Positions 1 through 7,098 of a stretch of 17,614 nt of DNA are shown piece by piece. The notes beneath the pieces were generated by a model. That model was not told the DNA's origin. It saw only the letters and a program-made list of their open reading frames with translations, and did no database searches. A program made the position numbers and the translations under genes. Location of the stretch: NCBI GenBank assembly GCA_052390035.1, contig JBQTHI010000121.1, positions 1 to 17,614 on the forward strand, written 5' to 3'. The stretch is from JBQTHI01 sp052390035. GTDB lineage: Bacteria; Actinomycetota; Acidimicrobiia; Spongiisociales; ZC4RG35. Within the stretch, counting starts at the first letter, position 1; every line of letters begins with the position of its first letter.

Positions 1-10
1 CGTAGATACG

Positions 11-715
11 TCACGCCTTGAGTTCCGGATTCACGGAGGTCCGGCGGGCCCCTACGTAACTCATGGGGAAAGCCACGACGTCGTCGGAGCACACCACCAC
101 ACTATAGAGATTGCACCTTCGCACCAGAAACGACCGGTAGTGCGTCTGAGCAGCCTCGCTCCCCGCCGCCAAGCGCAACGGCCAGGCAAGATCGACTACT
201 GGGTCTCCGAACAACGACGTGTGGCCGCGGATACTCTCGGCGAGGATCGACTCGGCTTGAGGACCGAGGGCCGCGATCGCATTGGCGGATAACTCAATTG
301 AAATCACCCACGCACCTGCCGGCGCCTCCACGATCCCGTCTCTCACCTCGGTGGGTCCCACGGCGTTGAAGCCCGGCATGAAGCCGGTGACGCCGAGCAG
401 AAGTGAAGGCGCCAGACCGAGGTCGGCCAGAATCGCCGCGCTCCGCCGGGTAGAACCTTCAAACTGGCTCGAAGTGATCCAGTAATCGGTCCCATCTGGA
501 AGGGTTCCCGCCCACGTGACCAGGTTTCCCTGGTCGGGAGCCACCGTGGTTGCCGATTCGGTTGGCCCACTCAGCGTCATAGGCGGAGCCGAGGTGGTCG
601 GCGTGACCCGCCCGGCCTGTGACCACAGTGCCGCCACCGCCGCCACTCCGACTACGAGGGGGATGACCTGAAAAGGGCTGGGCCGGATACGCCGAGAACC
701 GCGTGGGTCTGCCAT
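11..715 (-). CDS. Membrane-anchored protein of unknown function
   Basis: I do not recognise this 234-residue protein. It starts with a short Arg-rich stretch (MADPRGSRRIRP) and one hydrophobic segment at about residues 15-32 (VIPLVVGVAAVAALW). A Thr/Ser/Pro-rich linker to about residue 60 follows, then a domain of about 170 residues. This is the layout of a single-pass protein with its domain outside the cytoplasm. Two Cys lie close together near the C-terminus (RRCNLYSVVVCSD) and could form a disulfide. The ATG at 715 is 7 bases after the TAA of the upstream hydrolase gene, so the two are probably cotranscribed. A TTG at 733, overlapping that gene and preceded by GGAG, is an alternative start adding six residues. 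The frame is open throughout with GC-rich third positions, so it is very likely a real gene. A function cannot be given. Confidence 0.8.
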   Translation of the reverse strand: MADPRGSRRIRPSPFQVIPLVVGVAAVAALWSQAGRVTPTTSAPPMTLSGPTESATTVAPDQGNLVTWAGTLPDGTDYWITSSQFEGSTRRSAAILADLGLAPSLLLGVTGFMPGFNAVGPTEVRDGIVEAPAGAWVISIELSANAIAALGPQAESILAESIRGHTSLFGDPVVDLAWPLRLAAGSEAAQTHYRSFLVRRCNLYSVVVCSDDVVAFPMSYVGARRTSVNPELKA

Positions 716-722
716 GTCTCGA

Positions 723-1529
723 TTATGTCGCAACCAGCTCCAGGTATGCCCGGGTCATGGCAACCCGGGCGGTTGGCGGCGGATAGGGACAGCCACTCAG
801 ATCTACCTGGTCGGGGGAGAGGCCGGCGGCTCGTCCCTCCCGCGCCCGCCGGGCGACCCACGCCATGTCGAAGCGGGCAACCACCAATTGCTCGAGGTCA
901 AGGACGTCGCCGTGGCCAGGGACCACCACCTGTCCGGCTTCGGCGGCAAGTAAACCAAGGGTTTCCACCCAGTCGACGGGAAACGAATCCTCGAAGGTGG
1001 GAGGGTTGCCCTCTTCGACCAGGTCGCCGGCAAACGTGACCCCATCGACATGAAGTACGGCATCGCTGTTGGTATGCCCGCGGCCGTAGAACCCCAGACT
1101 CACCCTTCTACTCCCGAGGTCGATGGTGGCATGGGAGGCGAAGGTGTCGGTAGGAGGCATGACTCTCACATCTCGATACCGGACCTCGTCAGGGTAAGAC
1201 TCGATAACGGAGGCGACCATCATCTCCCCGCGCTCCACCAACTCGGCACGGCAAGCCATATGGCCCCAGATCGGTATGCCGGTGAACTCCTGATTGCCGA
1301 AGGTGTGATCCCAGTGATAGTGGGTGTTGAACAGCCAACCGACCGGCCCGGCCTCGAGCATCCTCAGCTCCATTTTCAGCTCTGCCGCCTCGCTCGGATT
1401 GGTGCGCGAGTCCACAACCAGGATGGCCTCCCCGCCAATTACCACGCCGATGTTGTGGTCGAAGGGTCGGTCGTAACGGCGTCGGAAGATCCCATCGCCC
1501 ACTTCTTGCCAAATGCGGGAGGCGCGCAC
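723..1529 (-). CDS. Metallo-beta-lactamase-fold hydrolase
   Basis: A 268-residue MBL-fold enzyme, probably a cytoplasmic Zn-dependent hydrolase. The metal-binding motifs appear in family order: THYHWDH (HxHxDH), then RGHTNSD with the next His, AGDLV with the bridging Asp, and VPGHGD with the last His. The N-terminal strand pattern VGDGIFRRRY...NIGVVIG and the VVDSR turn are also typical. The substrate cannot be told; lactonase, glyoxalase II-like and other thioester or phosphoester activities share these motifs. The GTG at 1529 is chosen because the frame becomes family-like there. A GTG at 1610 would add 27 unconserved residues and cannot be excluded. Upstream is the dnaB terminator; downstream, 7 bases after the stop, lies the membrane-anchored gene. 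Confidence 0.85.
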   Translation of the reverse strand: MRASRIWQEVGDGIFRRRYDRPFDHNIGVVIGGEAILVVDSRTNPSEAAELKMELRMLEAGPVGWLFNTHYHWDHTFGNQEFTGIPIWGHMACRAELVERGEMMVASVIESYPDEVRYRDVRVMPPTDTFASHATIDLGSRRVSLGFYGRGHTNSDAVLHVDGVTFAGDLVEEGNPPTFEDSFPVDWVETLGLLAAEAGQVVVPGHGDVLDLEQLVVARFDMAWVARRAREGRAAGLSPDQVDLSGCPYPPPTARVAMTRAYLELVAT

Positions 1530-1722
1530 CAGCCGACGGTAATACCCACCTTGGGGACTAGTTAGTTGGAGCGCATCCGGTCTGGCGCTCAACCCGGGCA
1601 GAACCGCCACCGATAAGGACGAGACAACTGAACACCCAGGCGGACCGGTCGAACCTCCCTCCTCCTCCAGAGAGCGACTCTTCCTTCCAAAGATCCTCCA
1701 TCGGGCGGTAAGCCAGGGAACA
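1530..1722. other. Intergenic region between dnaB and the MBL hydrolase
   Basis: About 190 bases, if the hydrolase starts at 1529. It holds a purine-rich stretch on the minus strand (GGAGGAGGAGGGAGG, around 1661-1675) that looks like an oversized ribosome binding site, but no start codon follows at a usable distance. The region presumably carries the promoter of the hydrolase gene. I see no convincing -35/-10 pair. Confidence 0.4.
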
Positions 1723-1748
1723 GAGAAGCGGCCTTCGGGCCGCTTCTC
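1723..1748 (-). terminator. Hairpin after dnaB
   Basis: A perfect 11-base-pair stem (GAGAAGCGGCC/GGCCGCTTCTC) with a four-base loop begins 13 bases after the dnaB stop. On the minus strand the loop reads CGAA. The sequence that follows (TGTTCCC) is only weakly U-rich, so this is a strong hairpin but not a textbook intrinsic terminator. Its position at the end of dnaB and before an unrelated gene supports a 3'-end role. Confidence 0.7.
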
Positions 1749-1760
1749 ATTTGGTCTTGG

Positions 1761-3107
1761 TCAGCTGCGATCGCGCCCCTGGTCGGCAAACAGCGTGTAG
1801 TTGGGAAGGAAAGTCATGTTGACCGACCCGGTGGCACCCGCCCGGTGTTTGGCGATGTTGACCTGGGCCACTCCCTTGTGTTCGGGCTCATCCGAGTAGT
1901 ACTCCTGACGATAGATGAACATCACGATGTCCGAGTCCTGCTCCAAAGCCCCCGACTCGCGCAGATCGGAAAGCCGCGGCCGTTTGTCTTCCCGGTTCTC
2001 CACGCCCCGGTTGAGCTGAGAGACGGCAATGATCGGGACCCGCAGCTCGGCGGCCAGGTTCTTCAGTCCCCGGCTGATCTCGGCGATCTCCTGCTGGCGG
2101 TTCTCCCTGGTGGCACCCGACATGAGCTGCAGGTAGTCGACGACCACCAATCCCAGCCCATGGGCTCGTTGCAGTCGACGGCATTTGGCCCGTACGTCGG
2201 TGACGTTCACCACCGAAGAGTCGTCGACATAGATCGGTGCGCGGAACATCTTGGAGCAGGCCGAGACCATCCGCTCCCAGGCGCGGGTGTCGACCTGGCC
2301 GGTGCGGAGCAGGCTCGAATCGACCCGGCCCACCGCACAGATGATCCGCTGGACGATTTCCTCTTTCGCCATCTCCAGGCTGAACAACGCGACGGGCTGG
2401 CCGGCCAAAGCGACGTTGGTGGCGATGTTCAGAGCGAGGGCGGACTTACCCATGCTGGGCCGGGCAGCGATCACGACCAGATTCGCCGGGTGGAGGCCGC
2501 CGAGGGCCTTGTCCAGGTCGCGAAAGCCTGTGGCCAAGCCGGTGACGTCACCCCGACCTTCGAGTGCCTCGATTTCTTCCAAGGCCAGGTTGAACAGGGG
2601 TCCCAACTCGATCATCCCCTGGCTGGCCCGCTTCTCGGCAATTCCCAAGACCTGCTGTTCGGCCCGGTCGAGGACGGCGGCGATCTCGTCGTCGGTCCGG
2701 AAGGCCAGATCGGTGACTGTCGACCCGGCCTTTATCAGCGATCGTCGTAGTCCATGCTCTTCGACGATCTCGGCGTAGTAGTCGATGTTCGATGCTGACG
2801 GCACCATGTCGACCAGACCGGTGAGATAGGTGATGCCACCGATCTTGTCTAGTTCACTCCTCCGGCGGAGCTCCTCTGAGACCGTGACGGCATCAATCGG
2901 CTGATTGCTGTTGTAGAGCAAACGCATCGCTTCGAAGATGGCCTGGTGCGCCGGTACGTAGAAGTCATCTGGGTCGATCCGGTCCATCACTTCGTTGGCC
3001 GAGTCGGCCGACAGCAGCAAAGCGCCCAGCACCGACTCCTCCGCCTCGCGAGAGTGAGGTGGCACCCGACCTGCCATTCGTGGCTGGCGTTCGATAACAG
3101 TGGTCAT
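1761..3107 (-). CDS. dnaB: Replicative DNA helicase DnaB
   Basis: A 448-residue hexameric replicative helicase that unwinds DNA 5'-3' at the fork and recruits primase. The N-terminal DnaB_N helical domain spans about residues 15-120 (PPHSREAEESVLGALL). The RecA-like C-terminal domain carries the Walker A motif ARPSMGKS at 215-222, the Walker B stretch VVVDYLQLM at about 321-329, and the arginine-finger region AKHRAGATG at 419-427. Length matches the family, and no intein interrupts the Walker or DYLQ regions, unlike some mycobacterial DnaB proteins. The ATG at 3107 is preferred; the frame opens 11 residues earlier at a TTG with nothing DnaB-like in between. It follows the rpsF-ssb-rpsR-rplI cluster in the same direction, a common arrangement, but a hairpin between rplI and dnaB suggests it also has its own promoter in 3108-3212. 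Confidence 0.97.
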   Translation of the reverse strand: MTTVIERQPRMAGRVPPHSREAEESVLGALLLSADSANEVMDRIDPDDFYVPAHQAIFEAMRLLYNSNQPIDAVTVSEELRRRSELDKIGGITYLTGLVDMVPSASNIDYYAEIVEEHGLRRSLIKAGSTVTDLAFRTDDEIAAVLDRAEQQVLGIAEKRASQGMIELGPLFNLALEEIEALEGRGDVTGLATGFRDLDKALGGLHPANLVVIAARPSMGKSALALNIATNVALAGQPVALFSLEMAKEEIVQRIICAVGRVDSSLLRTGQVDTRAWERMVSACSKMFRAPIYVDDSSVVNVTDVRAKCRRLQRAHGLGLVVVDYLQLMSGATRENRQQEIAEISRGLKNLAAELRVPIIAVSQLNRGVENREDKRPRLSDLRESGALEQDSDIVMFIYRQEYYSDEPEHKGVAQVNIAKHRAGATGSVNMTFLPNYTLFADQGRDRS

Positions 3108-3212
3108 TGGTCTCAACTCTGACGGACGGCTGGTACACAAAAACCGGGCGCGCGTCCGCCTGAGGGGAGGACGGGGGAAGTCGGTTTACAACTTAGAGCC
3201 AGGACCACCAAT

Positions 3213-3244
3213 CGCGAAAACCCACCACCTGGGGGGTTTTCGCG
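3213..3244 (-). terminator. Hairpin after rplI
   Basis: A perfect 11-base-pair stem (CGCGAAAACCC/GGGTTTTCGCG) with a 10-base loop lies about 20 bases past the rplI stop. The stem has a TTTT run inside its right-hand arm but no T tract after it. It separates the ribosomal-protein cluster from dnaB and most likely reduces read-through. Confidence 0.7.
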
Positions 3245-3263
3245 CCCAGCCGAGAGCGGGAGG

Positions 3264-3710
3264 TCAGGCGGGAATCACGTCAATGGTGACGGGTATCTCG
3301 ACTTCCGGATGGAGCATGATGTTGACATGATGGAGCCCGATCGCCTTGATCGGTGCCGGGAGATCGACGTGTTTGCGGTCCACGTCTATACCGGTGAAAC
3401 GCTTGATTCCCTCGACGACGTCGCCGATCGAAACCGAGCCGTAAAGCCGGCCCTCATCACCGGCCTGGGCGGCGAGAACGACCCGCGTCCCACTCAGGCT
3501 GGCCGCCAGTTTGGTGGCATCCTCACGGAGCTTTCGCTCGGCCGCCGCCCGGACGGCGACCACCTTCTGGGCAGCAGCTACGGTCCCAGCCGTAGCCTTG
3601 GCGGCGAGCTTGCGAGGAAACAGGTAGTTTCGGGCATAGCCGTCTGTCACCTCGACGATTTCGCCCCGGTCTCCCAAGTCGGCGACGTCGGCGATGAGGA
3701 TGACCTTCAC
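3264..3710 (-). CDS. rplI: 50S ribosomal protein L9
   Basis: A 148-residue L9, the usual length. L9 binds 23S rRNA near the L1 stalk through its N-terminal domain. The N-terminal signature is clear: MKVILIADVADLGDRGEIV followed by DGYARNYLFPRKLA. A long Ala/Arg/Lys-rich helix follows (about residues 41-80), then the compact C-terminal domain ending IPVTIDVIPA. It starts with GTG, and this start overlaps the rpsR stop as GTGA, so translation is probably coupled. A strong hairpin follows the stop. The identification is secure. Confidence 0.97.
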   Translation of the reverse strand: MKVILIADVADLGDRGEIVEVTDGYARNYLFPRKLAAKATAGTVAAAQKVVAVRAAAERKLREDATKLAASLSGTRVVLAAQAGDEGRLYGSVSIGDVVEGIKRFTGIDVDRKHVDLPAPIKAIGLHHVNIMLHPEVEIPVTIDVIPA

Positions 3711-3982
3711 GCCCGCCCCATATAGCCGAGCAGCGCCATCTCCCTGGCATTCTTGATGGCCACAGCCACTTCCCGCTGGTGCCGGGGGCAGTTCCCCGTT
3801 ACCCGGCGGGAACGGATCTTGGCCCGATCGGACATGTACTTGCGCAGAAGGCCGACATCTTTCCAGTCGACGTATTCGACCCGCTCCTGACAGAAGTAAC
3901 AGACCTTCTTCTTCATGCGCCGCAGATGCCCCTCCGGGCGGCGCTTCTTTTGTTTGCGGTCGAGGTTGGTGGCACGTCCCAT
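3707..3982 (-). CDS. rpsR: 30S ribosomal protein S18, zinc-binding type
   Basis: A 91-residue S18, which pairs with S6 on the 30S platform. The core VDWKDVGLLRKYMSDRAKI and the basic C-terminal region (IRSRRVTGNCPRHQREV) are diagnostic. Four candidate zinc ligands are present: Cys28 and Cys31 in VCYFCQ, and Cys65 and His68 in NCPRH. This is therefore the C+ (zinc-ribbon) form. In actinobacteria this form often has a zinc-independent paralogue elsewhere, which is general knowledge and not seen here. The N-terminus is Lys/Arg-rich (LDRKQKKRR). AAGGAG lies 10 bases before the ATG. It starts 54 bases after ssb and overlaps rplI by 4 bases. Confidence 0.97.
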   Translation of the reverse strand: MGRATNLDRKQKKRRPEGHLRRMKKKVCYFCQERVEYVDWKDVGLLRKYMSDRAKIRSRRVTGNCPRHQREVAVAIKNAREMALLGYMGRA

Positions 3983-4036
3983 GTGAAGGATTCTCCTTAC
4001 TAGTCGGTGGATTGGAGGCCAGACAGGATCAGACCA

Positions 4037-4480
4037 TCAGAACGGGGCCTCGTCCGGTCCGTAGTCGTCACGCGCCACCGGCCCTGGCGGCACCTGGGCT
4101 CCGGCGAAGTCACCGCCCGTCGAACGTGCCGTCTTGTTCACTGTGGCTGTGGCCCATCGCAAGCTGGGGCCGATCTCCTCGATCGAAACCTCGACAACCG
4201 ATCTCTTCTCACCCTCCGGGGTCTCCCATGAACGTTGCTCCAAACGGCCTACGACAATCACCCGGCTGCCCTTTTGCAGACTCTCGGCGACGTTTTCGGC
4301 ATGATCACGCCAGAGGGTCCCCCCGAAAAAGCTGGTTTCCTCCTGCCACTCTCCGTTCTGGTCGCGCCACCGGCGATTTACTGCGAACCGGAGCTTGGTC
4401 ATAGGAACACCCGAAGGCGTGAACCTCATCTCAGGGTCTTCGACCAGGTTTCCGACCAGCACTACGTTGTTGGTTGACAT
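4037..4480 (-). CDS. ssb: Single-stranded DNA-binding protein
   Basis: A 147-residue SSB that coats single-stranded DNA during replication and repair. The OB fold covers about residues 1-110: NNVVLVGNLVEDPEMRFTPSG at the start, then FAVNRRWRDQNGEWQEETSFF, and LQKGSRVIVVGRLEQRSWE. A short, Gly/Pro-containing tail ends in the acidic tip DDYGPDEAPF, the site that recruits partner proteins. The tail is short for an actinobacterial SSB, which often has a longer Gly-rich linker. An AAGGAG sits 6 bases before the ATG. Lying between rpsF and rpsR is the standard location for this gene. Confidence 0.97.
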   Translation of the reverse strand: MSTNNVVLVGNLVEDPEMRFTPSGVPMTKLRFAVNRRWRDQNGEWQEETSFFGGTLWRDHAENVAESLQKGSRVIVVGRLEQRSWETPEGEKRSVVEVSIEEIGPSLRWATATVNKTARSTGGDFAGAQVPPGPVARDDYGPDEAPF

Positions 4481-4553
4481 CGCTAACTCCTTCCCGCCTT
4501 CCCTGCAGGATCAACTATGGGCCAAGAGTGGGACAAATCAACTACCTCAATCT

Positions 4554-4853
4554 TCATGACTTCGCCCCTTCCGGCGGCCGAACGATCTTGTGCCGGATCA
4601 CCTCATCAGCGAGGGTCAGCATCCGATCGAGGTCGGCGATGGCCAAAGGCTCGGCCTCGAAGGTGAGCACCGAGTAATAGCCGTCGTGTAGGTGATCGAT
4701 TTCATAGGCGAATCGACGTTTGCCCCAAAGGTCGCGGGCGGTCACCGAAGCTCCTCGCTCAGTGAGAAATGTGGCGATGCCATCGACCCGGCCTTCGACA
4801 TCGCCTTCGGCCAAATCGGGGCGATGGATAGTCATCACCTCGTAGGTGCGCAT
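4554..4853 (-). CDS. rpsF: 30S ribosomal protein S6
   Basis: A 99-residue S6, normal for the family, which forms a heterodimer with S18 and binds 16S rRNA. The sequence begins MRTYEVMTIHRPDL and contains DLWGKRRFAYEI and DGYYSVLTFEAEP, all characteristic of S6. The ATG at 4853 has an excellent AGGAGGAAT ribosome binding site (4861-4869) seven bases upstream. The frame remains open to 4940, but that extension is not S6-like. It leads the rpsF-ssb-rpsR-rplI cluster. S6:S18 autoregulation through the rpsF leader is known in other bacteria, but I cannot confirm such an element here. Confidence 0.96.
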   Translation of the reverse strand: MRTYEVMTIHRPDLAEGDVEGRVDGIATFLTERGASVTARDLWGKRRFAYEIDHLHDGYYSVLTFEAEPLAIADLDRMLTLADEVIRHKIVRPPEGAKS

Positions 4854-4860
4854 GATTTCT

Positions 4861-4869
4861 ATTCCTCCT
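4861..4869 (-). promoter_or_regulatory. Ribosome binding site of rpsF
   Basis: AGGAGGAAT on the minus strand, seven bases before the rpsF ATG. It decides the start at 4853 over the longer open frame. The TAG stop of the small upstream ORF (4868-4870) overlaps it. A short hairpin (TCCGC-CTC-GCGGA, 4877-4889) lies just upstream. Confidence 0.8.
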
Positions 4870-5062
4870 ATGGACATCCGCGAGGCGGAAGGCCCCGTTC
4901 CCGCATCAGATCGGGTTGACGGAGCAGGGTGAGGGCACACGAAATCGGCTCGGTGCCGTGGATCGCGTGATTGTAGGCGGGCGCGTCCAACGCTTCAAAA
5001 GCCCAGGGCTTTTCCTTGTCGCGTTCGCTCTCCGGAGACAACCCGTGGACGCGGGTAATCAA
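4868..5062 (-). CDS. Possible small ORF or rpsF leader (64 residues)
   Basis: A 64-residue open frame fills the gap between the DUF192 gene and rpsF. Its TTG start overlaps the DUF192 TGA as TTGA, and its TAG overlaps the rpsF ribosome binding site. By my count about 70% of its codons end in G or C. The peptide is not low-complexity (for example PWAFEALDAPAYNHAIHG) but I do not recognise it. It has no membrane segment or signal peptide. The same stretch must hold any rpsF promoter or leader, and includes a 17-base palindrome AAAAGCCCAGGGCTTTT at 4997-5013. It could be a real coupled gene, or a chance frame over a regulatory leader. I treat it as unproven. Confidence 0.3.
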   Translation of the reverse strand: MITRVHGLSPESERDKEKPWAFEALDAPAYNHAIHGTEPISCALTLLRQPDLMRERGLPPRGCP

Positions 5063-5598
5063 CCTAGATCGACCCTCAACACCAGAGCGGGATCAGCCAC
5101 GCCTAAACGTCCCCGAGGTGTCTCGAGCGCCCAGCGAAACGGATCGGCGGCCACAAAGACCAAACAGGGATCGGCCAGGCACGGTTCCATACTGGTCGCA
5201 TCAACCAGGGCTCCCTCGGAGCTGAAAAACCGCAGGTCAAGTGGGATAAGGGTGTCTTTCATCCAGAAGCCGGTCAGGACCTCGTCAGCCCAGACGAAAA
5301 GCATCCCATCCAGGTCTCCAAGATCGTCGACCCCGATAAGGCCCCGGGACCGCTCGTCGTCGTCGTCGGCCACCGCCACCGCCATTCTCTCGGTGCCCAG
5401 GGTGATAGTGGCCACCTCCCAACCGTCGAGATCGCCACCGTGGGCGATCGGTGACACGGCGGTCGTGGTCGCAGTACCGACAGAAGCGCCAGTATCGCCG
5501 GTTGCCGCCGGCACCGCAGTTGTTGTAGCGGTCGTCACCGCTCCGATCGGCGACTGGGGCCGATCGATCCCGCAGGCGAACATAAAGATCGCGGCCAA
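5059..5598 (-). CDS. DUF192 domain protein, probable lipoprotein
   Basis: A DUF192-family protein; the family's molecular role is not established. The domain occupies the C-terminal part: RSRGLIG, then GMLFVW, then TGFWMKDTLIPLDLRF, with PCLADPC and ALETPRGRLGV further on, all typical. The N-terminus is a hydrophobic stretch ending at Cys (AAIFMFACG), followed by a Thr/Ala/Val-rich linker (TTATTTAVPAATG), which fits an exported lipoprotein. The TTG at 5598 is the first conventional start. However, a CTG at 5616, overlapping the panB stop as CTGA, would give MKRPLVLAAIFMFACG, a much better lipoprotein signal with positive charges. A run of TCG repeats (5354-5368) encodes an Asp cluster. It is probably coexpressed with panB. 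Confidence 0.88.
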   Translation of the reverse strand: MAAIFMFACGIDRPQSPIGAVTTATTTAVPAATGDTGASVGTATTTAVSPIAHGGDLDGWEVATITLGTERMAVAVADDDDERSRGLIGVDDLGDLDGMLFVWADEVLTGFWMKDTLIPLDLRFFSSEGALVDATSMEPCLADPCLVFVAADPFRWALETPRGRLGVADPALVLRVDLG

Positions 5599-5612
5599 TA
5601 CCAGCGGCCGCT

Positions 5613-6545
5613 TCAGCGAAATCGGTTCTCCTTCATCAACAGATGGGCCGCCTCCTCCGAGAGGTGGTAGGTCTCCTCCTCGGCGGGAAACCGTCCATCT
5701 TCCACAGCCACCCGAAAGGCCACAATGCCTCGCACGGCCTCATCGTGCAGGTTGGCGAACCGGCGCACGAACTTGGGAGATCGGCCGTACGAAAGGCCGA
5801 CGATGTCGTGGAAGACCAGCACCTGCCCGTCGGTGCCCGGACCGGCACCGATACCGATCGTCGGGATGGAGACCTCTTTGGTGATGATGTCAGCCACAAG
5901 GTCGGGGATGCCTTCGAGGACCAAGGCAAACGCGCCAGCCTGGTCGAGTGCCCGGGCGTCTTCGATGAGTCCCCGCGCCTCTTCGATGAGCCTGCCCTGG
6001 ACGCGGTAGCCGCCCATGGCGTGGACCGACTGCGGCGTCAGACCGATGTGCCCCATAACAGGGATCTCCGTTTCGACAAGAGCGTTCACCATCGGGAGCC
6101 GCTTGCGCCCACCTTCGAGTTTCACCGCCTCGGCTCCACCTTCCCGGATCAGGCGGCCGGCGTTGTGGATTGTCTCGTCGTGGGAGACGTGGTAACTCAG
6201 CCATGGCATGTCGCCAACGATCAGGGCCCGGGGGGCGGCGCGAGCCACCGCCGCGGTATGGAGGACCATCACTTCCAGGTCCACCGCGATCGTCGCCTCA
6301 TAACCATGGACTACGTTGGCCACCGAGTCGCCGACGAGGATGATCTCGACACCGGCCTCATCGACGATTCGGGCAGACGGATAGTCGTAGGCGGTCACCA
6401 TGCTGAACTTCGGTCCGCCTTTCCGGGCACGAATCGAGGGCACGGTGACCTTGGCCCTGGTCTGATAATTCGCCTCATCGGTCGGGTCGGCCTTGGTGGC
6501 CTGATCCTGGCCGCTCTTCGACGCCGCCGGCATGGATGTGGACAT
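5613..6545 (-). CDS. panB: 3-methyl-2-oxobutanoate hydroxymethyltransferase
   Basis: A 310-residue ketopantoate hydroxymethyltransferase, which transfers a hydroxymethyl group from methylene-tetrahydrofolate to 2-oxoisovalerate in pantothenate/CoA synthesis. It is a TIM barrel. The Mg-binding and catalytic residues are visible: Asp73 in LVGDSVANV, Asp112 in VGDMPW, Lys142 and Glu144 in VKLEGG, and Glu211 in LVLEGIP. GHIGLTPQSVHAMGGYRVQGR and PTIGIGAGPGTDGQVLV are also hallmark segments. The N-terminus is about 40 residues longer than the E. coli enzyme and is polar and unconserved. The ATG at 6545 is preferred because GAGAGGAG lies just upstream; the frame opens at 6590. No other pantothenate gene is in the window. 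Confidence 0.97.
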   Translation of the reverse strand: MSTSMPAASKSGQDQATKADPTDEANYQTRAKVTVPSIRARKGGPKFSMVTAYDYPSARIVDEAGVEIILVGDSVANVVHGYEATIAVDLEVMVLHTAAVARAAPRALIVGDMPWLSYHVSHDETIHNAGRLIREGGAEAVKLEGGRKRLPMVNALVETEIPVMGHIGLTPQSVHAMGGYRVQGRLIEEARGLIEDARALDQAGAFALVLEGIPDLVADIITKEVSIPTIGIGAGPGTDGQVLVFHDIVGLSYGRSPKFVRRFANLHDEAVRGIVAFRVAVEDGRFPAEEETYHLSEEAAHLLMKENRFR

Positions 6546-6663
6546 GTTCGCTCCTCTCTCCCCTCGCTGTTGGTAGGGGGATAAGCGCATCTCGTTGCTA
6601 CCGGAGATGTCGCGCCTCGGCCGCCGTCAGGGTCGCCCGTGCCTGGTTTCCGGAACTCAGATT

Positions 6664-7098
6664 CTAAGCGCCCGAGCCCGGTCGATCGCAGGGCGACTCG
6701 GCGCGGGGCCAGCGTTCGGTGTTGCCGTTCGAGTAATGAATGTAGAGGTAGTCGGCGAGGGTGGCCTCGTCGTAATAGATCTCTCGATCCTTAAAGGTGA
6801 ATCCGCGGGCGGTCACCCCCTCAGGGATCTCCTGGAGCAGCGCGTAGCTGAGGATCTCCCCGGCGGGATTGGCCAGCTCCCCCAACGCGCCGTCGAGATC
6901 TTTGGCATACATGTCACCGAAAAACACCAAGAACTCGACTTCCTGGTGCCCACATTGCTCGAAACCCGGGTATTGGATGAGCTGGCTGCCTTCGAGCCGC
7001 TGCCCGCTCTCGTCGAGCCACGGTCCGACCTGGCTGAAGCCGCACCCCCCAATCGCCAACAGTGCCGCCCAAACCAGCACTTGGAGGTAGCGCTTCAC
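6664..7098 (-). CDS. Small lipoprotein of unknown function
   Basis: A 144-residue protein with an exported lipoprotein signal: VKRYLQVLVWAALLAIGGC, where the lipobox is IGGC and the acylated Cys is about residue 19. The mature part has no family I recognise. It holds two further Cys (FEQCGH and ESPCDRP), which could pair in an oxidising compartment, and an aromatic region (EIYYDEATLADYLYIHYSNG). The GTG at 7098 overlaps the nfo stop as GTGA. This choice gives a clean signal peptide, whereas the longer frame to 7203 adds a Cys/Arg-rich stretch that is only a shadow of nfo. It closes the pyrE-nfo coupled set and is followed by a 118-base gap before panB. Confidence 0.82.
   Translation of the reverse strand: MKRYLQVLVWAALLAIGGCGFSQVGPWLDESGQRLEGSQLIQYPGFEQCGHQEVEFLVFFGDMYAKDLDGALGELANPAGEILSYALLQEIPEGVTARGFTFKDREIYYDEATLADYLYIHYSNGNTERWPRAESPCDRPGSGA

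Noticed and set aside
1661..1675. Very strong Shine-Dalgarno-like purine tract on the minus strand
   Set aside because: No start codon at a suitable distance and no credible coding frame follows; probably chance.
1845..2750. 301-codon plus-strand frame within dnaB
   Set aside because: His/Gln/Asp-rich antisense shadow of dnaB.
4997..5013. 17-base palindrome AAAAGCCCAGGGCTTTT as a terminator after the DUF192 gene
   Set aside because: The one-base centre forces a short stem and no longer T tract follows; it also falls inside the candidate small ORF. Left as part of that region.
4916..5884. Long open frame on the plus strand
   Set aside because: Ser/Arg/Pro-rich shadow antisense to the DUF192 gene and panB; its product shows no domain pattern.
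5643..6584. Long plus-strand open frame across panB
   Set aside because: Exactly antisense to a confidently identified gene; long reverse frames are expected in GC-rich coding DNA.
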